DNA of 64,000 bases from Jatrophihabitans sp. (GTDB lineage Bacteria > Actinomycetota > Actinomycetes > Mycobacteriales > Jatrophihabitantaceae). The stretch is taken from NCBI GenBank assembly GCA_036399055.1, contig DASWNX010000035.1:1-64000 (forward strand). The letters run 5' to 3'. This document shows, in pieces, positions 36,524 to 45,770 of this stretch. The number at the start of each line of letters is the position of its first letter. The stretch's first letter is position 1. Below the pieces are notes generated by a model that worked only from the letters and a program-made list of their open reading frames with translations, was not told the origin of the DNA and did no database searches. The position numbers and the translations under genes are program-made.

Positions 36524-37540
36524 CTACAACCAGTCGCGCCGCTTGAACACCAGATAGAGCCCGACTCCCATCAACACCATCAATCCGAGCGCCATCGGGT
36601 AGCCGTACTTCCACCCCAGCTCCGGCATATGGTCGAAGTTCATGCCATACACCGTGCCGATCAGGGCGGGCGCGAACAGGATCGCCGCCCACGAGGAGAT
36701 CTTCTTGACCTCTTCGTTCTGTTTCAGACTCGTCTCGGTCAGCCGTTGGGTCTCCTCGTTCTGACGTTGCGCCACCAGCGTGGCGTTGACGGTCAGGATG
36801 TTCTGCAGCAGCGCCCGGAACCCGTCGACGCGCTCCACGATGCGAATGGTGTGGTCCTGCACGTCGCGCAGATACTGCTGCAACTCGCCGTCGACCTCAT
36901 GCTTGTCGAACCCTTCGCCGAGCTCGGCGAGGATTTTGAGCAGCGGCTTCGTGGCGCGCTGGAACTCGATGACCTCACGGGACAACTGGTAGATGCGACG
37001 CGAGACCTCAGGGTCACCCTCGAACACCTGGTCCTCGATCTCGTCGATGTCGTTCTCCAACCCGACGACGACCGGCTCGTACTCGTCCACGACCTCATCG
37101 AGGATCGCGTACAGCACCGCCTGCGGGCCCAACCGCAGCAGGTCCGGGTCGGCCTCGAGCCGCCGACGCACCCGACCGAGGTCCGGGGCCTCGGCGTGCC
37201 GCACGGTCACGACGAAGTCCTTGCCGGTGAACACGTGCAGCTCACCGAACTCGACCCGCTCGTCAGCTTCGATGTAGCGGGCCGGGCGCAATACCGTGAA
37301 CAGCACGTCGCCGTAGCGCTCGGACTTCGGACGCTGGTGCGCCGAGATGGTGTCCTCGACTGCGAGGCCGTGGATCTCGAACTCCGCAGCCACGGACCGG
37401 ACCTCATGAGGGTCGGGCCGGTACAGCCCGATCCACCCCATGCCCTTCTGGTCGCGCAGCATCTCGTAGGTGACCTCAAGAGACGGCGGTTCAGCATGCC
37501 TGCAGCCGTCCACGTAGACGGCGTTGTCCACGACAGTCAC
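36524..37540 (-). CDS. corA: CorA-family Mg2+/Co2+ transporter
   Basis: 338-aa pentameric divalent-metal channel. A large cytoplasmic N-terminal domain (residues 1-275, helical part with VVDEYEPVVVGLENDIDEIEDQVFEG) is followed by two C-terminal transmembrane helices. The pore signature GMN is present in VYGMNFDHMPEL. A basic end KRRDWL is typical. The GTG at 37540 is the chosen start. No magnesium riboswitch is obvious in the 100 bp upstream. It converges with the ATP-grasp operon and is not part of it. Confidence 0.95.
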   Translation of the reverse strand: MTVVDNAVYVDGCRHAEPPSLEVTYEMLRDQKGMGWIGLYRPDPHEVRSVAAEFEIHGLAVEDTISAHQRPKSERYGDVLFTVLRPARYIEADERVEFGELHVFTGKDFVVTVRHAEAPDLGRVRRRLEADPDLLRLGPQAVLYAILDEVVDEYEPVVVGLENDIDEIEDQVFEGDPEVSRRIYQLSREVIEFQRATKPLLKILAELGEGFDKHEVDGELQQYLRDVQDHTIRIVERVDGFRALLQNILTVNATLVAQRQNEETQRLTETSLKQNEEVKKISSWAAILFAPALIGTVYGMNFDHMPELGWKYGYPMALGLMVLMGVGLYLVFKRRDWL

Positions 37541-37641
37541 CTATCACCCACCCATCAGAGAAAACGCTCGATCACCAAAGCACCCAAGTCTAGGTCGCGG
37601 CATGCCACCTCACCGACCCGAGGACGCGCCGTCAGACCTTG

Positions 37642-38688
37642 TCAGGTTCGCGTCCAGGCATTGGTGTCGGTGTCCCTGCGCCACTGCGTAGGTCCGCCCG
37701 TGACTCGCAGGACGTCGGCGAGCCAGAACGTCGCGTCAGGCGGCCACCCCGCCAGAACGGTCGCGGTGTCCGAATCCACCGGCAAGGCCCGCCCGGCGGT
37801 TGTCAGGTAGCCGGCGACGCTCAGATGGACCGCGTCCCAGTCCTCGGCGACCGAAGGCCAATCAGGCATCGCCCACCTGCCGTCCCGGCCCGTCGTCCGC
37901 CACCAGTCGCCGCGCTTGCTCGTGTCCGTGACGTCCAGCGGGTAACGGCGAACCAGGTCTACCCAGTGCTGCGGGGCGCCTAGTTCGAGGACCCTGGCAT
38001 CGCGAGTCGGACAGACCTGCCAGGACGTCGCGGCGGTCCAGCCGAACGAGTCCTCCACGAAGACCAGGCCGACCGGTAGCGACGGCTGTCGGATCGAGCG
38101 GGCAGTGCGCACCCCGGGGTGCGCTATCGGCGCCGACCACCACACGCCGCTGACCGTCTTCCACTCGACCGGACCGCTGCCTGGGTCAAGGCCAGGCACC
38201 GGCCGCCATGCGCTGCTGATCTTCTTCCACACGGCGCCAAACCCACCGCCGGCGTCATCGTCACGCCGATCGCGGGAGTGCTCGAGGTTGAGCCCGTTCA
38301 CCGCTGCCCGCAGGCCGGTCAGCGTCGGCTCGTCCTCCGGCTGCGCAGCGTCCTCATCGAGAAACCGGACGAGGTGCTGATCTTCAAGCTCGAGCGGGCT
38401 GCTCCACCAACTCGTAGCGGGACTGGACGCGATCGCCTCAGCGACGGGCTGAAGCCGGCTCAGCCACTGGGTGGACCGCAGATCGACATCGACGTCGTCA
38501 GGAGGTTGCCAGTACATCGCCCAGTCGCACGCTCCGGCGACGGCCTCAACCGCGGTCTGACCGTCGACCTCCATCCGGCCGGGCGTCGCCGGCAGCGAGT
38601 GCTCAGCCGAAATCCGCCTGAGCTCATAGCAGAGCCGGCGGCCACGCGGTCCGCGTAAGAGGTCGGCGGCGTCCATGGCGGTGATCAT
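37642..38688 (-). CDS. Trp-rich hypothetical protein
   Basis: About 348 aa, no family recognised. It has roughly 22 tryptophans, many in pairs (SWWSS, VWWSA, DWWRTT), no signal peptide and no membrane helix. Residues 70-180 are acidic; residues 200-348 look like a globular beta-rich domain. The start is uncertain: ATG 38688 is used, with 38676 and 38706 as alternatives, none with a clear Shine-Dalgarno; the frame further upstream overlaps the divergent alcohol dehydrogenase. Codon use is normal for the window, which supports a real gene. It is upstream of corA on the same strand with a 101-bp gap. Confidence 0.65.
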   Translation of the reverse strand: MITAMDAADLLRGPRGRRLCYELRRISAEHSLPATPGRMEVDGQTAVEAVAGACDWAMYWQPPDDVDVDLRSTQWLSRLQPVAEAIASSPATSWWSSPLELEDQHLVRFLDEDAAQPEDEPTLTGLRAAVNGLNLEHSRDRRDDDAGGGFGAVWKKISSAWRPVPGLDPGSGPVEWKTVSGVWWSAPIAHPGVRTARSIRQPSLPVGLVFVEDSFGWTAATSWQVCPTRDARVLELGAPQHWVDLVRRYPLDVTDTSKRGDWWRTTGRDGRWAMPDWPSVAEDWDAVHLSVAGYLTTAGRALPVDSDTATVLAGWPPDATFWLADVLRVTGGPTQWRRDTDTNAWTRT

Positions 38689-38805
38689 GTCACTGTGCCC
38701 AGGCATCGTCAGCCGCGTTGTCGCCGCCCTGGGTGTGGAAGCTGGCCCGCAATCATGGGACGTCGAGTCGGTGGCGGTGAATCGCCACTGGAGGCATCGG
38801 CAAGA

Positions 38806-39888
38806 ATGCGCTCCATGCGCGCAGTCCTGATCCACCACTTCGGCCAGGCCCCGACCGTCACCGACGTGCCCGAGCCGGACCTGCCCCAGGGCGGGGTGAT
38901 CCTGCGGGTGAGCTCCACCGGCCTGTGCCGCAGCGACTGGCACGCCTGGCAAGGCCATGACCCGGACGTCGCCTTGCCGCACGTGCCCGGCCACGAGCTG
39001 GCAGGGACCATCGCCGAGGTGGACTCAAGCGTGCGGGGCTGGCGGCCGGGCCAGCGGGTGACCGTGCCGTTCATCTGCGCGTGCGGGGACTGCGAGCAGT
39101 GCCGCGAGGGCAATCAGCAGGTCTGCACCCGGCAGCTGCAGCCAGGTTTCAACTACTGGGGCTCGTTCGCCGAGTACGTGGCCATCCCCTACGCCGAGGT
39201 GAACCTGGTGGCGCTGCCCGAGGAGATCAGCTACGACACCGCGGCCTCGCTGGGCTGCCGGTTCGCCACCGCCTACCGGGCCGTGACCGCGGTCGGCGCC
39301 GTCCGGCCGGGGGAGTGGCTGGCGGTCTTCGGTTGCGGCGGCGTCGGACTGTCCGTCGTCATGATCGCCGCGGCCCTCGGCGCCCGGGTGATCGCGGTCG
39401 ACACCAACCCGGTGGCCCTGGCGATGGCGACCAGGCACGGCGCGCAGCACACGATGCTGGCCGGCTCCGGTCCCAGCGCGGCCGGCGCTGCCAACGAATC
39501 CGATGACATCGCCGAGCAGATCAGGCAGCTGACCGGCGGCGGCGCGGCGGTCACGATGGACGCGATCGGCGCCGAGTCGGTGGTGCAGGCCGCGCTGCGC
39601 TCGCTCAAGCCGCGCGGTCGCCACGTCCAGGTCGGCTTGCTGCCTGACAAGGTGCGCCTGGACCTGTCACTTCTGGCGTTCCGGGAGCTGGCCTGGCTGG
39701 GCAGCCATGGCATGGCGGCTCAGAACTACCCGGCGATGCTGGAGCTGGTCCGCTCCGGCGCCGTGCGACCCGACGAGCTGGTCACCGGCGTGATCGGCCT
39801 GGACGATGTCGGGTCGGCGCTGTCGGCCATGTCCGGCGCCGCTCCGGCCGGCATCACCGTCATCCATCCGGCCGCCGACCGGAGCTGA
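38806..39888 (+). CDS. Zinc-dependent alcohol dehydrogenase (MDR family)
   Basis: 360-aa medium-chain dehydrogenase that oxidises an alcohol with NAD(P). Catalytic zinc ligands are in TGLCRSDWHAW and PHVPGHELAG. The structural zinc lobe CACGDCEQCREGNQQVC has all four cysteines, and the Rossmann motif is AVFGCGGVGLSVVMIAA. ATG 38806 has GGAGG 11 nt upstream; ATG 38815 is an alternative. It is monocistronic and convergent with the GH15 gene. Substrate is unknown. Confidence 0.9.
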   Translation: MRSMRAVLIHHFGQAPTVTDVPEPDLPQGGVILRVSSTGLCRSDWHAWQGHDPDVALPHVPGHELAGTIAEVDSSVRGWRPGQRVTVPFICACGDCEQCREGNQQVCTRQLQPGFNYWGSFAEYVAIPYAEVNLVALPEEISYDTAASLGCRFATAYRAVTAVGAVRPGEWLAVFGCGGVGLSVVMIAAALGARVIAVDTNPVALAMATRHGAQHTMLAGSGPSAAGAANESDDIAEQIRQLTGGGAAVTMDAIGAESVVQAALRSLKPRGRHVQVGLLPDKVRLDLSLLAFRELAWLGSHGMAAQNYPAMLELVRSGAVRPDELVTGVIGLDDVGSALSAMSGAAPAGITVIHPAADRS

Positions 39889-39943
39889 CCTGCCGCGGGC
39901 CAGGACCAGCCACCGCAAGCGACCAGCCTGCCACGGGCGATGA

Positions 39944-41887
39944 CTAGGGTTTGGCCACCGGCGGGCCGGCGTCGGCGGCCTGCTCCTCCAGCTTTTCCAG
40001 GGCGATCACGTGCTGCACCGCGTTGATCAGCGCCAGATGGGTGAACGCTTGCGGGAAGTTACCCAGATGGTGGCCGCTGTGGGTGTCGATCTCCTCGGCG
40101 TACAGCTCCAACGGCCCGGCGAAGGACAGCAGCTTGGCGCACAGCTTGCGAGCCCGGTGGTACTCACCGATCTCGCACAACGCCGACACCAGCCAGAACG
40201 AGCAGATGGTGAAACTGCCCTCCTCGCCGGAGAAACCGTCGTCGGTCTCCTCAGGGCGGTAGCGCAACACCAGGCCGCTCTCGGTGAGCTCGTCGGCGAT
40301 CGCCAGCACGGTGGCCCGGATCCGCGGGTCATCCGGCGGCAGGAAGCGGACCAGCACCGCCAGCAGCAGCGAGGCGTCCAGCGCGGTGCTGCCGTAGTAC
40401 TGGGTGAAGACCCCGCGCTCGTCGAGGCCGTTGGCCAGGATGTCCTGCTTGATCTCCTCGGCCGCCAGCTCCCACTGGGCGGCCTCGGCGTCCTGACCGA
40501 TCATCGACGCCAGCCGGGCGCCGCGGTCCACCGCCACCCAGCACATGATCTTGGAGGACGTGAAGTGCTGAAGCTCCCCGCGCACCTCCCAGATCCCGGC
40601 GTCGGGCTCGCGCCAGTGCTTGAGCGCGGCGTTGACCTGGTTGCCCAGGATCGGCCAGATCCGGTTGTCCAGGTGGTCGGCGGACTTGGAGTGCAGGTAC
40701 ACCGAGTCCAGCAGCGCTCCCCAGACGTCGTGCTGGCGCTGGGCGTAGGCGGCGTTGCCCACCCGCACCGGCCTGGAGTTGGCATAGCCGGGTAGGTGAT
40801 CGAGCTGGTACTCCTTCAGATCGCGCTCACCGCCGATGCCATACATGATCTGCAGGTCGGCGTCGCGCTCGGCGAGGTCGGCGATGAAGGAGAAGAAGTC
40901 CAGCGCCTCCCAGTCAAAGCCCAGCGAGTACAGCCCCCACAGGGCGAAGGTGGCGTCCCTGATCCAGGAGTAGCGGTAGTCGTAGTTGCGCTCGCCGCCC
41001 AGGGTCTCGGGCAGCGAGGTGGTGGCAGCCGCGGCGATCGCGCCGGTCGGGGCGTAGGTCAGGCCCTTGAGGGTGAGCGCGCTGCGCTGTAGGTACGTGC
41101 GCCACGGGTGGTCGGGAAAGGTGCCGCGAGCCAGCCAGTGTTGCCAGTGGTGGGCGGTCCACACCATCCGCGCGTAGGCGTCGGCGTAGTCCTCCGGCGG
41201 CGTCCGGCCACCCCAGGACAACGCCACGAACCGGACGTCGCCCTCCTTGAGCAGCGTCCGGGCGCCGGCCTGCCCACCCTCGAAACCGAGGCGTAGATCG
41301 GTGGTCAGGGTCAGCTCGATGTCGCTGCCCTCGACCTGGCCGTGCGCCTGGTGGTACCCCTTGTCGGTGTGGGCCCACCGCACCGCCTTGCGCCCGTAGT
41401 CCAGCACCGGCTCGCACTCCATCACCACCTGGACCTCGCCCGAGACGCACCGGACGGTGCGCAGCAGCACCCGCTCGGCGTCGTAGTCGGTCGGCGTCCG
41501 GCGGTGTTCGCGGTCGACCTCGGCCTCGTGGCGCCAGGGGCCCATCACCAGGACGTCGCGGACGATGATCCAGCCGGTCGCGGTTCCCCAGCTGGTCTCC
41601 AGGATCATCGTGCCGGGCAGGTAGCGGCGGGCCGCCGGCACCGAGACGTCAGCGGGAGCGATCCGGAACGACCCGGCGTGCCGTCCCAGGATCGAGCCGA
41701 ACACGCTGGCCGAGTCCAACCGCGGCAGGCACATCCAGTCCACCGAGCCGCCGGGGGACACCAACGCTGTCGTCTCGCCGTCGCTGAGGAAGCCGTAGTC
41801 GCCGATCGGCACCGTGCGGACGTCGTGATGACTGGAGCTGGGAGAGATCTTCAAGGTCATTGCTCGCCCGTCAGGTAGTCGAGACAT
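39944..41887 (-). CDS. Glycoside hydrolase family 15 protein (glucoamylase/trehalase-like)
   Basis: 647-aa cytoplasmic GH15 enzyme. An N-terminal beta-sandwich (IGDYGFLSDGETTALVSPGGSVDWMCLPRLDS) is typical of the bacterial trehalase/glucoamylase branch. The (alpha/alpha)6 barrel has the catalytic region NYDYRYSWIRDATFALWGLY and the second acid near EEGSFTICSFWLVSALCEIG. There is no signal peptide, so an internal substrate such as trehalose or a short glucan is likely. ATG 41887 or 41860 could be the start, with no clear ribosome-binding site for either. It is last in a minus-strand run after NUDIX, yaaA and the VOC gene. Confidence 0.9.
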   Translation of the reverse strand: MSRLPDGRAMTLKISPSSSHHDVRTVPIGDYGFLSDGETTALVSPGGSVDWMCLPRLDSASVFGSILGRHAGSFRIAPADVSVPAARRYLPGTMILETSWGTATGWIIVRDVLVMGPWRHEAEVDREHRRTPTDYDAERVLLRTVRCVSGEVQVVMECEPVLDYGRKAVRWAHTDKGYHQAHGQVEGSDIELTLTTDLRLGFEGGQAGARTLLKEGDVRFVALSWGGRTPPEDYADAYARMVWTAHHWQHWLARGTFPDHPWRTYLQRSALTLKGLTYAPTGAIAAAATTSLPETLGGERNYDYRYSWIRDATFALWGLYSLGFDWEALDFFSFIADLAERDADLQIMYGIGGERDLKEYQLDHLPGYANSRPVRVGNAAYAQRQHDVWGALLDSVYLHSKSADHLDNRIWPILGNQVNAALKHWREPDAGIWEVRGELQHFTSSKIMCWVAVDRGARLASMIGQDAEAAQWELAAEEIKQDILANGLDERGVFTQYYGSTALDASLLLAVLVRFLPPDDPRIRATVLAIADELTESGLVLRYRPEETDDGFSGEEGSFTICSFWLVSALCEIGEYHRARKLCAKLLSFAGPLELYAEEIDTHSGHHLGNFPQAFTHLALINAVQHVIALEKLEEQAADAGPPVAKP

Positions 41888-41971
41888 CCATCGTGGTCGG
41901 AAACGTGGTCTCAGTAAAGGCGACGCGGCGTCTGGACTGATTCGGTCTCCGAGCGAGCTGAGGCTGCTCGC

Positions 41972-42619
41972 TCAGTCGATGACCACGACGCCGTGGGCGG
42001 TGGTGAAGTGCACGGCCACGATGCCGGTCTCGCCGTCGTTGTCCTCCACCGGCAGCCACCGCACATTGAGGTCATCCAGTGACTTGGTGGCGCGGTCGCC
42101 GAGGAAGTCCACGACCCTGGACCTGTCACCGGCGATGTCGAGCAGCTCGAGGTTGACCTTGCCGCCGGCTGCGGCCGGGTGCTCGGCCTGGTCGGACTCC
42201 CAGTGGATGAACCACGGCAGCTGCGGGTCGCCGGCGGTGTCCAGGACTCCGATCTGCTTCCAGCGCAGGTCATAGCCGTCCGGACGCCTGCGGTGCCCAG
42301 GCACTGCCCGGCGACCCAGGCGCTGCTCGATGGCGGGCAGGTCCGTGACCGCGACCACCCAGCTGAACCAGCCGCCGCCGGCCAGCTTGCGGGCCTTGAC
42401 CGCGCGGCCGAACGGCGCCGACTCCACAGCCGGGTGGTCCAGCGCCTCGACGACTTCGAGGTAGATGCCGCCGGACAGCGGCAGGACGAAGTTGCGGGTG
42501 CCGAAGCGGGGGTGCAGACCGCCGTCGGTGAAGCCGGCGCCGAGCTGGGAACCGAGCCGCTGAACGCACGAGGCGAGACCTTCTGGGCCTGCTGCGTAGG
42601 AGAGATGGTCCAATCGCAT
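41972..42619 (-). CDS. VOC-family (glyoxalase-like) protein
   Basis: 215-aa vicinal-oxygen-chelate protein. It begins MRLDHLSYAAGPEG, carries the two beta-alpha-beta-beta-beta units (GTRNFVLPLSGGIYLEVVEALDHP and PQLPWFIHWESDQ), and resembles the Glyoxalase_3 type in which the metal site is often lost. ATG 42619 leaves the correct N-terminus. Function is unknown. It lies between yaaA and the GH15 gene on the same strand. Confidence 0.82.
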   Translation of the reverse strand: MRLDHLSYAAGPEGLASCVQRLGSQLGAGFTDGGLHPRFGTRNFVLPLSGGIYLEVVEALDHPAVESAPFGRAVKARKLAGGGWFSWVVAVTDLPAIEQRLGRRAVPGHRRRPDGYDLRWKQIGVLDTAGDPQLPWFIHWESDQAEHPAAAGGKVNLELLDIAGDRSRVVDFLGDRATKSLDDLNVRWLPVEDNDGETGIVAVHFTTAHGVVVID

Positions 42620-42731
42620 GCCGTCGATAGTGGCTGAGTCGCATTTGCCCGCAGGCACCGGGGTGGGCTGACCCGGCTGTCTTATCCCTGATTGCCGCTG
42701 CTATACGGGGTTGGCCGCGATCCGGCCCGGG

Positions 42732-42868
42732 TCAAGGCCTCGATCTGACCGGGTTGAAAGCCGCGAGCCGGCCGGGTTGAAGCCGCGGGCCGGCCGGGGT
42801 TCAGCGCGCGAGCCGGCCGGGGTTCAGCGCGCGAGCCGAGCCGGGGTTCAGCGCGCGAGCCGAGCCGG
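42732..42868. repeat. 22-24-bp tandem array spanning the yaaA 3' end
   Basis: Read on the minus strand, about six copies of GGCTCGGCTCGCGCGCTGAACCCC. The first two are coding and give the protein repeat GSARALNP twice. The third has lost one base, which shifts the frame so that the CTGA of the unit becomes the TGA stop at 42801. Three more divergent copies follow outside the gene. Confidence 0.85.
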
Positions 42869-43685
42869 TGACCCCGGCCGGCCCGGTGGCGGTGGCGGTG
42901 ATCAGCTCCAGAGCCACGCCCAGCGGCGTGCGGCGCTCGATCAGGTCGCTGCCACCGGCGGCGGCCCAGGCCGCTGAGATGTCGGCGACGTCCTGGACCG
43001 GCTGGCCGGCGGCCCGGCGTTCCAGCAACGCGGCCGTGAGCCGGCCCTTGGCCAGCTTGGAGGCGAATGAGATCACCCCGAGGCTGCCGTCCGGCCTGGG
43101 GGAGAGCACCCGGACGCTGACCAGCTCGCCGGCCCGCGAGCCGCGGCCGGCCGGCTGCCACATCGCGGCGTAGTCGGCCGATCGCAGGTCGATCAGCAGC
43201 CCCCTGTCAAGCAGGGCCGGCATCACCGCCTCCAGCCGCGGCCGCCAGAACGTCGACAGCACGCCCAGGCCGGGCAGCGCGGCCTTGGCCGGAACCCGGT
43301 AGGCAGGCACCGGGTCGCCGCCCCGCAGCACCCCGAACAGGCCGGAGAAGATCAACAGCTCGCGGTCGGCCACCGCCCGGGCCGCCTGGCTCAGCGGCTG
43401 GAGGAACAGCCCGTCATAGACCACGCCCGCGTAGCGGTCCAGCGCAGCCATCGTCGGCGCCGTCCTGATCCGCCGGTTGTCAGCCAGGGCGTCGGCCGCG
43501 ACCGAGTCGGGCAATAGCAGCGAGCGGGCCGCGTCGAGGTCCCCGTCACCGGCCAGCAGCCGGTCCAGGGCCTGCAGGACCAGGTCGCGGCTGTCCTGGA
43601 TTGGCTGCCGTCGCCGACGGCGGGCCAGCGGCAGCCCCCGGCCACCGGGATTCTTGGACTCGCTGGGGGGAAGCAGGATGCGCAC
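42801..43685 (-). CDS. yaaA: YaaA-family peroxide-stress / DUF328 protein
   Basis: 294-aa protein of the family that limits free iron and oxidative DNA damage in E. coli and binds DNA. It begins VRILLPPSESKNPGG (the LLPPSEsK signature), with YDGLFLQPLSQAARAVADRELLIFSGLFGVLRGGDPVPAYR and SVRVLSPRPDGSLGVISFASKLAKGRL. GTG 43685 is the start. The last 20 residues are not part of the family: they are encoded by the tandem repeat at the 3' end, so array changes have lengthened and re-terminated the protein. Confidence 0.88.
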   Translation of the reverse strand: MRILLPPSESKNPGGRGLPLARRRRRQPIQDSRDLVLQALDRLLAGDGDLDAARSLLLPDSVAADALADNRRIRTAPTMAALDRYAGVVYDGLFLQPLSQAARAVADRELLIFSGLFGVLRGGDPVPAYRVPAKAALPGLGVLSTFWRPRLEAVMPALLDRGLLIDLRSADYAAMWQPAGRGSRAGELVSVRVLSPRPDGSLGVISFASKLAKGRLTAALLERRAAGQPVQDVADISAAWAAAGGSDLIERRTPLGVALELITATATGPAGVTGSARALNPGSARALNPGRLAR

Positions 43686-43720
43686 CCCGCAGACGCTAGC
43701 GGCGCCGGTCCGATCGCCTA

Positions 43721-43846
43721 GCCGCTGGCTCAGGCCAGCCGCCGGGCTCAGGCCAGCCGCCGGGCTCAGGCAGCCGCCGGGCTCAGGCAGCCGCCGGGCG
43801 CAGGCGAGCGCCGGCTCAGGCAGCCGCCGAGCTCAGGCCAGCAGCC
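43721..43846. repeat. 16-20-bp tandem array at the end of the NUDIX gene
   Basis: Seven units of GCCGGGCTCAGGCAGCC type (43721, 43741, 43759, 43776, 43793, 43810, 43826). The last unit contains the NUDIX stop (TGA on the minus strand, 43833-43835), and almost every other unit repeats that TGA. The array fills the 147 bp between the NUDIX stop and the yaaA start. Confidence 0.88.
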
Positions 43847-44510
43847 GCAGATCCGCCGGCTCTTCCGCCAGGAACACCTGGCCGCGATCGGCGTAGGCGG
43901 GGGCGAGGCTGGCCGCCAGGTCGCCGGCGTAGACCACATGCGGCAGCAGCCGGGTCAGGCCGCCGCCGGACATTCCGGCGGGCAGCCGGTCGGTGGCGAT
44001 GCCGGCCGCGCGCAGTTGCTCGAGCAGCGGATCGTCGGCGGTCTCCTGGCTCACCACCAGGAACAGCGGCGGGGGCACGTCCTGCAGGCGGTCCCAGGCG
44101 GAGGCGAAGCCGGGATGCAGCCGCAGATCGGCCACCTCGGCGACCGCGTGCCAGCGGACCGCCACGCTCTCGGCGTTCGCGGCGTAGGGCCGAACCGTCC
44201 GGGTGGCCTGGGCCACCACCGTGGTGTAGCTCCAGCCGTGGTGGTCATCGATGTAGACACCGATCGGGTCGATGTCGGCTGCCGACAGGTGCGCCTCTTC
44301 GGCTGCCTCGCGCAACGCCGCGGTGATCGCGTCCTCGTGGCTGTCGCGGGCGCCTCCCGGGATGCCCCAGGTGTCGCCCTGGTGAGTCCAGGGGGCGCGG
44401 TGCTGCAGGATCACCTGGTCATCGCTCATCAACAGCAACCCGGCGGCGCCGAAGCGGCCCCAGTGCCGGTGGCCGGCCGCGCAGGTGATCCACCCATCGC
44501 CGGAACTCAT
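43833..44510 (-). CDS. NUDIX hydrolase
   Basis: 225-aa NUDIX-fold pyrophosphatase. The NUDIX box is GGARDSHEDAITAALREAAEEAHLSA (about residues 51-76), matching GX5EX7REUXEEXGU with the last G replaced by H. The C-terminal 100 residues are an extra domain (FLVVSQETADDPLLEQL...GDLAASLAPAYADRGQVF) of unknown role. ATG 44510 is the start. It heads the minus-strand run to the GH15 gene. Substrate is unknown. The stop is embedded in a tandem array. Confidence 0.88.
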   Translation of the reverse strand: MSSGDGWITCAAGHRHWGRFGAAGLLLMSDDQVILQHRAPWTHQGDTWGIPGGARDSHEDAITAALREAAEEAHLSAADIDPIGVYIDDHHGWSYTTVVAQATRTVRPYAANAESVAVRWHAVAEVADLRLHPGFASAWDRLQDVPPPLFLVVSQETADDPLLEQLRAAGIATDRLPAGMSGGGLTRLLPHVVYAGDLAASLAPAYADRGQVFLAEEPADLRLLA

Positions 44511-44749
44511 ACGCTGTCCTTCGTCCGGCGGTCACAGGCCTTAGAGCTTATGTAGACGCCGACCCGCCAGGTCGCCTCTCGGCAAAAGGCCGCTCGTGGC
44601 GGCATAAGTGGGACCGGGGGCCATGGATCGGGTCGACGCCTGCCTTCAGTTTAGCCATCGATCCCGCCGCGGCGAGCCGGGTTGGCCCAGGAGCGAGTCG
44701 GGTTCGCCCGATGAGGTGGTCGGGCCGCACGCTCGCCTACCCTGTACGG

Positions 44750-45349
44750 GTGCCACCCGCTGACCGTCCGCACCGCCCGATCCGGCGGCCCGACCTCGAG
44801 CTGGCCGGCTCGGTCGAGTTCGAGCCGTTCGCCCGTGCCGAGCTCGCCGCTGCCACCGCGGCCGCGGTCATCAGCCACGGCCGGTCCGATGGTTCAGAGT
44901 CCCTCGTCGACCTGGCCGACCGGGTTGGCCTGGACACCCTTGCCGAGCTCTGGCGGATGGAACAGCCCTCCAGCCTGCCCGGCGCCTTGTGGGCGCTGTA
45001 CCTGCTGCGCCGTTGGTGCCAGAGCAATGGTGACGAGGTCACCCGCCTGTGGCGGGCCGGCCGGCCCTACGCACCCGCTGACGAGGTGGTCGCCGGGGTC
45101 TCCGAGGACGCTGATCCGGCCGCCATCGAGGCGCTGGCCGACGCGGTGCTCAACGGCGCCTACCAGGGGGAGTTCGACGTCGCGCTGGAGCGCGCCGCCG
45201 CTTTCTTCCGCGTCATCGCCACCGGGCGCCGGGAAGCCGCCGGACCTGACGCGGAGGGTGAGCGCGAGCACCGGCTGGCCGACCGGAACGACGAGGTGGC
45301 TGACGGGTTGATGGTCGCGGCCCTGAACTGGCGGAAGAACCCGCTCTAG
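44750..45349 (+). CDS. Conserved actinobacterial protein of unknown function
   Basis: About 199 aa, helical and acidic, no membrane segment. I recognise the pattern (RPDLELAGSVEFEPFARAELAAATAAAV, then LPGALWALYLLRRWCQ and DGLMVAALNWRKNPL) as a conserved actinobacterial hypothetical protein, without a known role. The start is a choice: GTG 44750 follows a TANNNT-type -10 element (TACCCT, 44739-44744) so closely that a leaderless mRNA is possible; ATG 44711 would extend it by 13 non-conserved residues. It is 41 bp upstream of a SnoaL-like gene on the same strand. The 240 bp before it, back to the NUDIX start, hold no gene. Confidence 0.78.
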   Translation: MPPADRPHRPIRRPDLELAGSVEFEPFARAELAAATAAAVISHGRSDGSESLVDLADRVGLDTLAELWRMEQPSSLPGALWALYLLRRWCQSNGDEVTRLWRAGRPYAPADEVVAGVSEDADPAAIEALADAVLNGAYQGEFDVALERAAAFFRVIATGRREAAGPDAEGEREHRLADRNDEVADGLMVAALNWRKNPL

Positions 45350-45390
45350 CCGGCCGGCGCCGGCTCGGCCAGCCTGTCAGAATCGGCGCC

Positions 45391-45750
45391 ATGACCTCTG
45401 GTGAACCGCCTCGTTCCACCGGTGACCTCGACGAGTCCATCCGAGCGCACTGCGCCCTGTTCAACGCCTGCGTCGCCACCGGTGACTGGACCCCGTTCGT
45501 GGCCACCTTCGCCGAGGACGTCCGGATGGTGACCACGGTGGCGCCGGACCGGCCGATCGTCGGTCGTGAGCTGCTCGCTCGGATGTATGCCAAGCACCCA
45601 CCGACCCAGGCGATGACGATGACCGCGATCGAGGTTCTCGACGACGACACGGCGCTGGCCCGGTTTCGCTGGGAGCGGGGTGGCGCCGGGGAGATGACGG
45701 TGCGCTGGCGGGACGGCCTGGTCGCCGACGTCTCCCTCCGCGACACCTGA
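45391..45750 (+). CDS. SnoaL/NTF2-like protein
   Basis: 119-aa small NTF2-fold protein: HCALFNACVATGDWTPFVATFAEDVRM, then IVGRELLARMYAKHPP and a C-terminal beta sheet. Members include isomerases, cyclases and many proteins of unknown role. It could belong to the preceding conserved gene or be an outlying member of the polyketide cluster that starts 65 bp downstream on the opposite strand; nothing in the sequence decides this. Confidence 0.8.
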   Translation: MTSGEPPRSTGDLDESIRAHCALFNACVATGDWTPFVATFAEDVRMVTTVAPDRPIVGRELLARMYAKHPPTQAMTMTAIEVLDDDTALARFRWERGGAGEMTVRWRDGLVADVSLRDT

Positions 45751-45770
45751 CCCGCAGGCAGGCGCAGACG

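Noticed and set aside
39886..39943. Fifth 3'-end tandem array after the alcohol dehydrogenase (GACC(T/A)GCC units)
   Set aside because: The units are too divergent (17-18 bp with many mismatches) to separate from GC-rich background.
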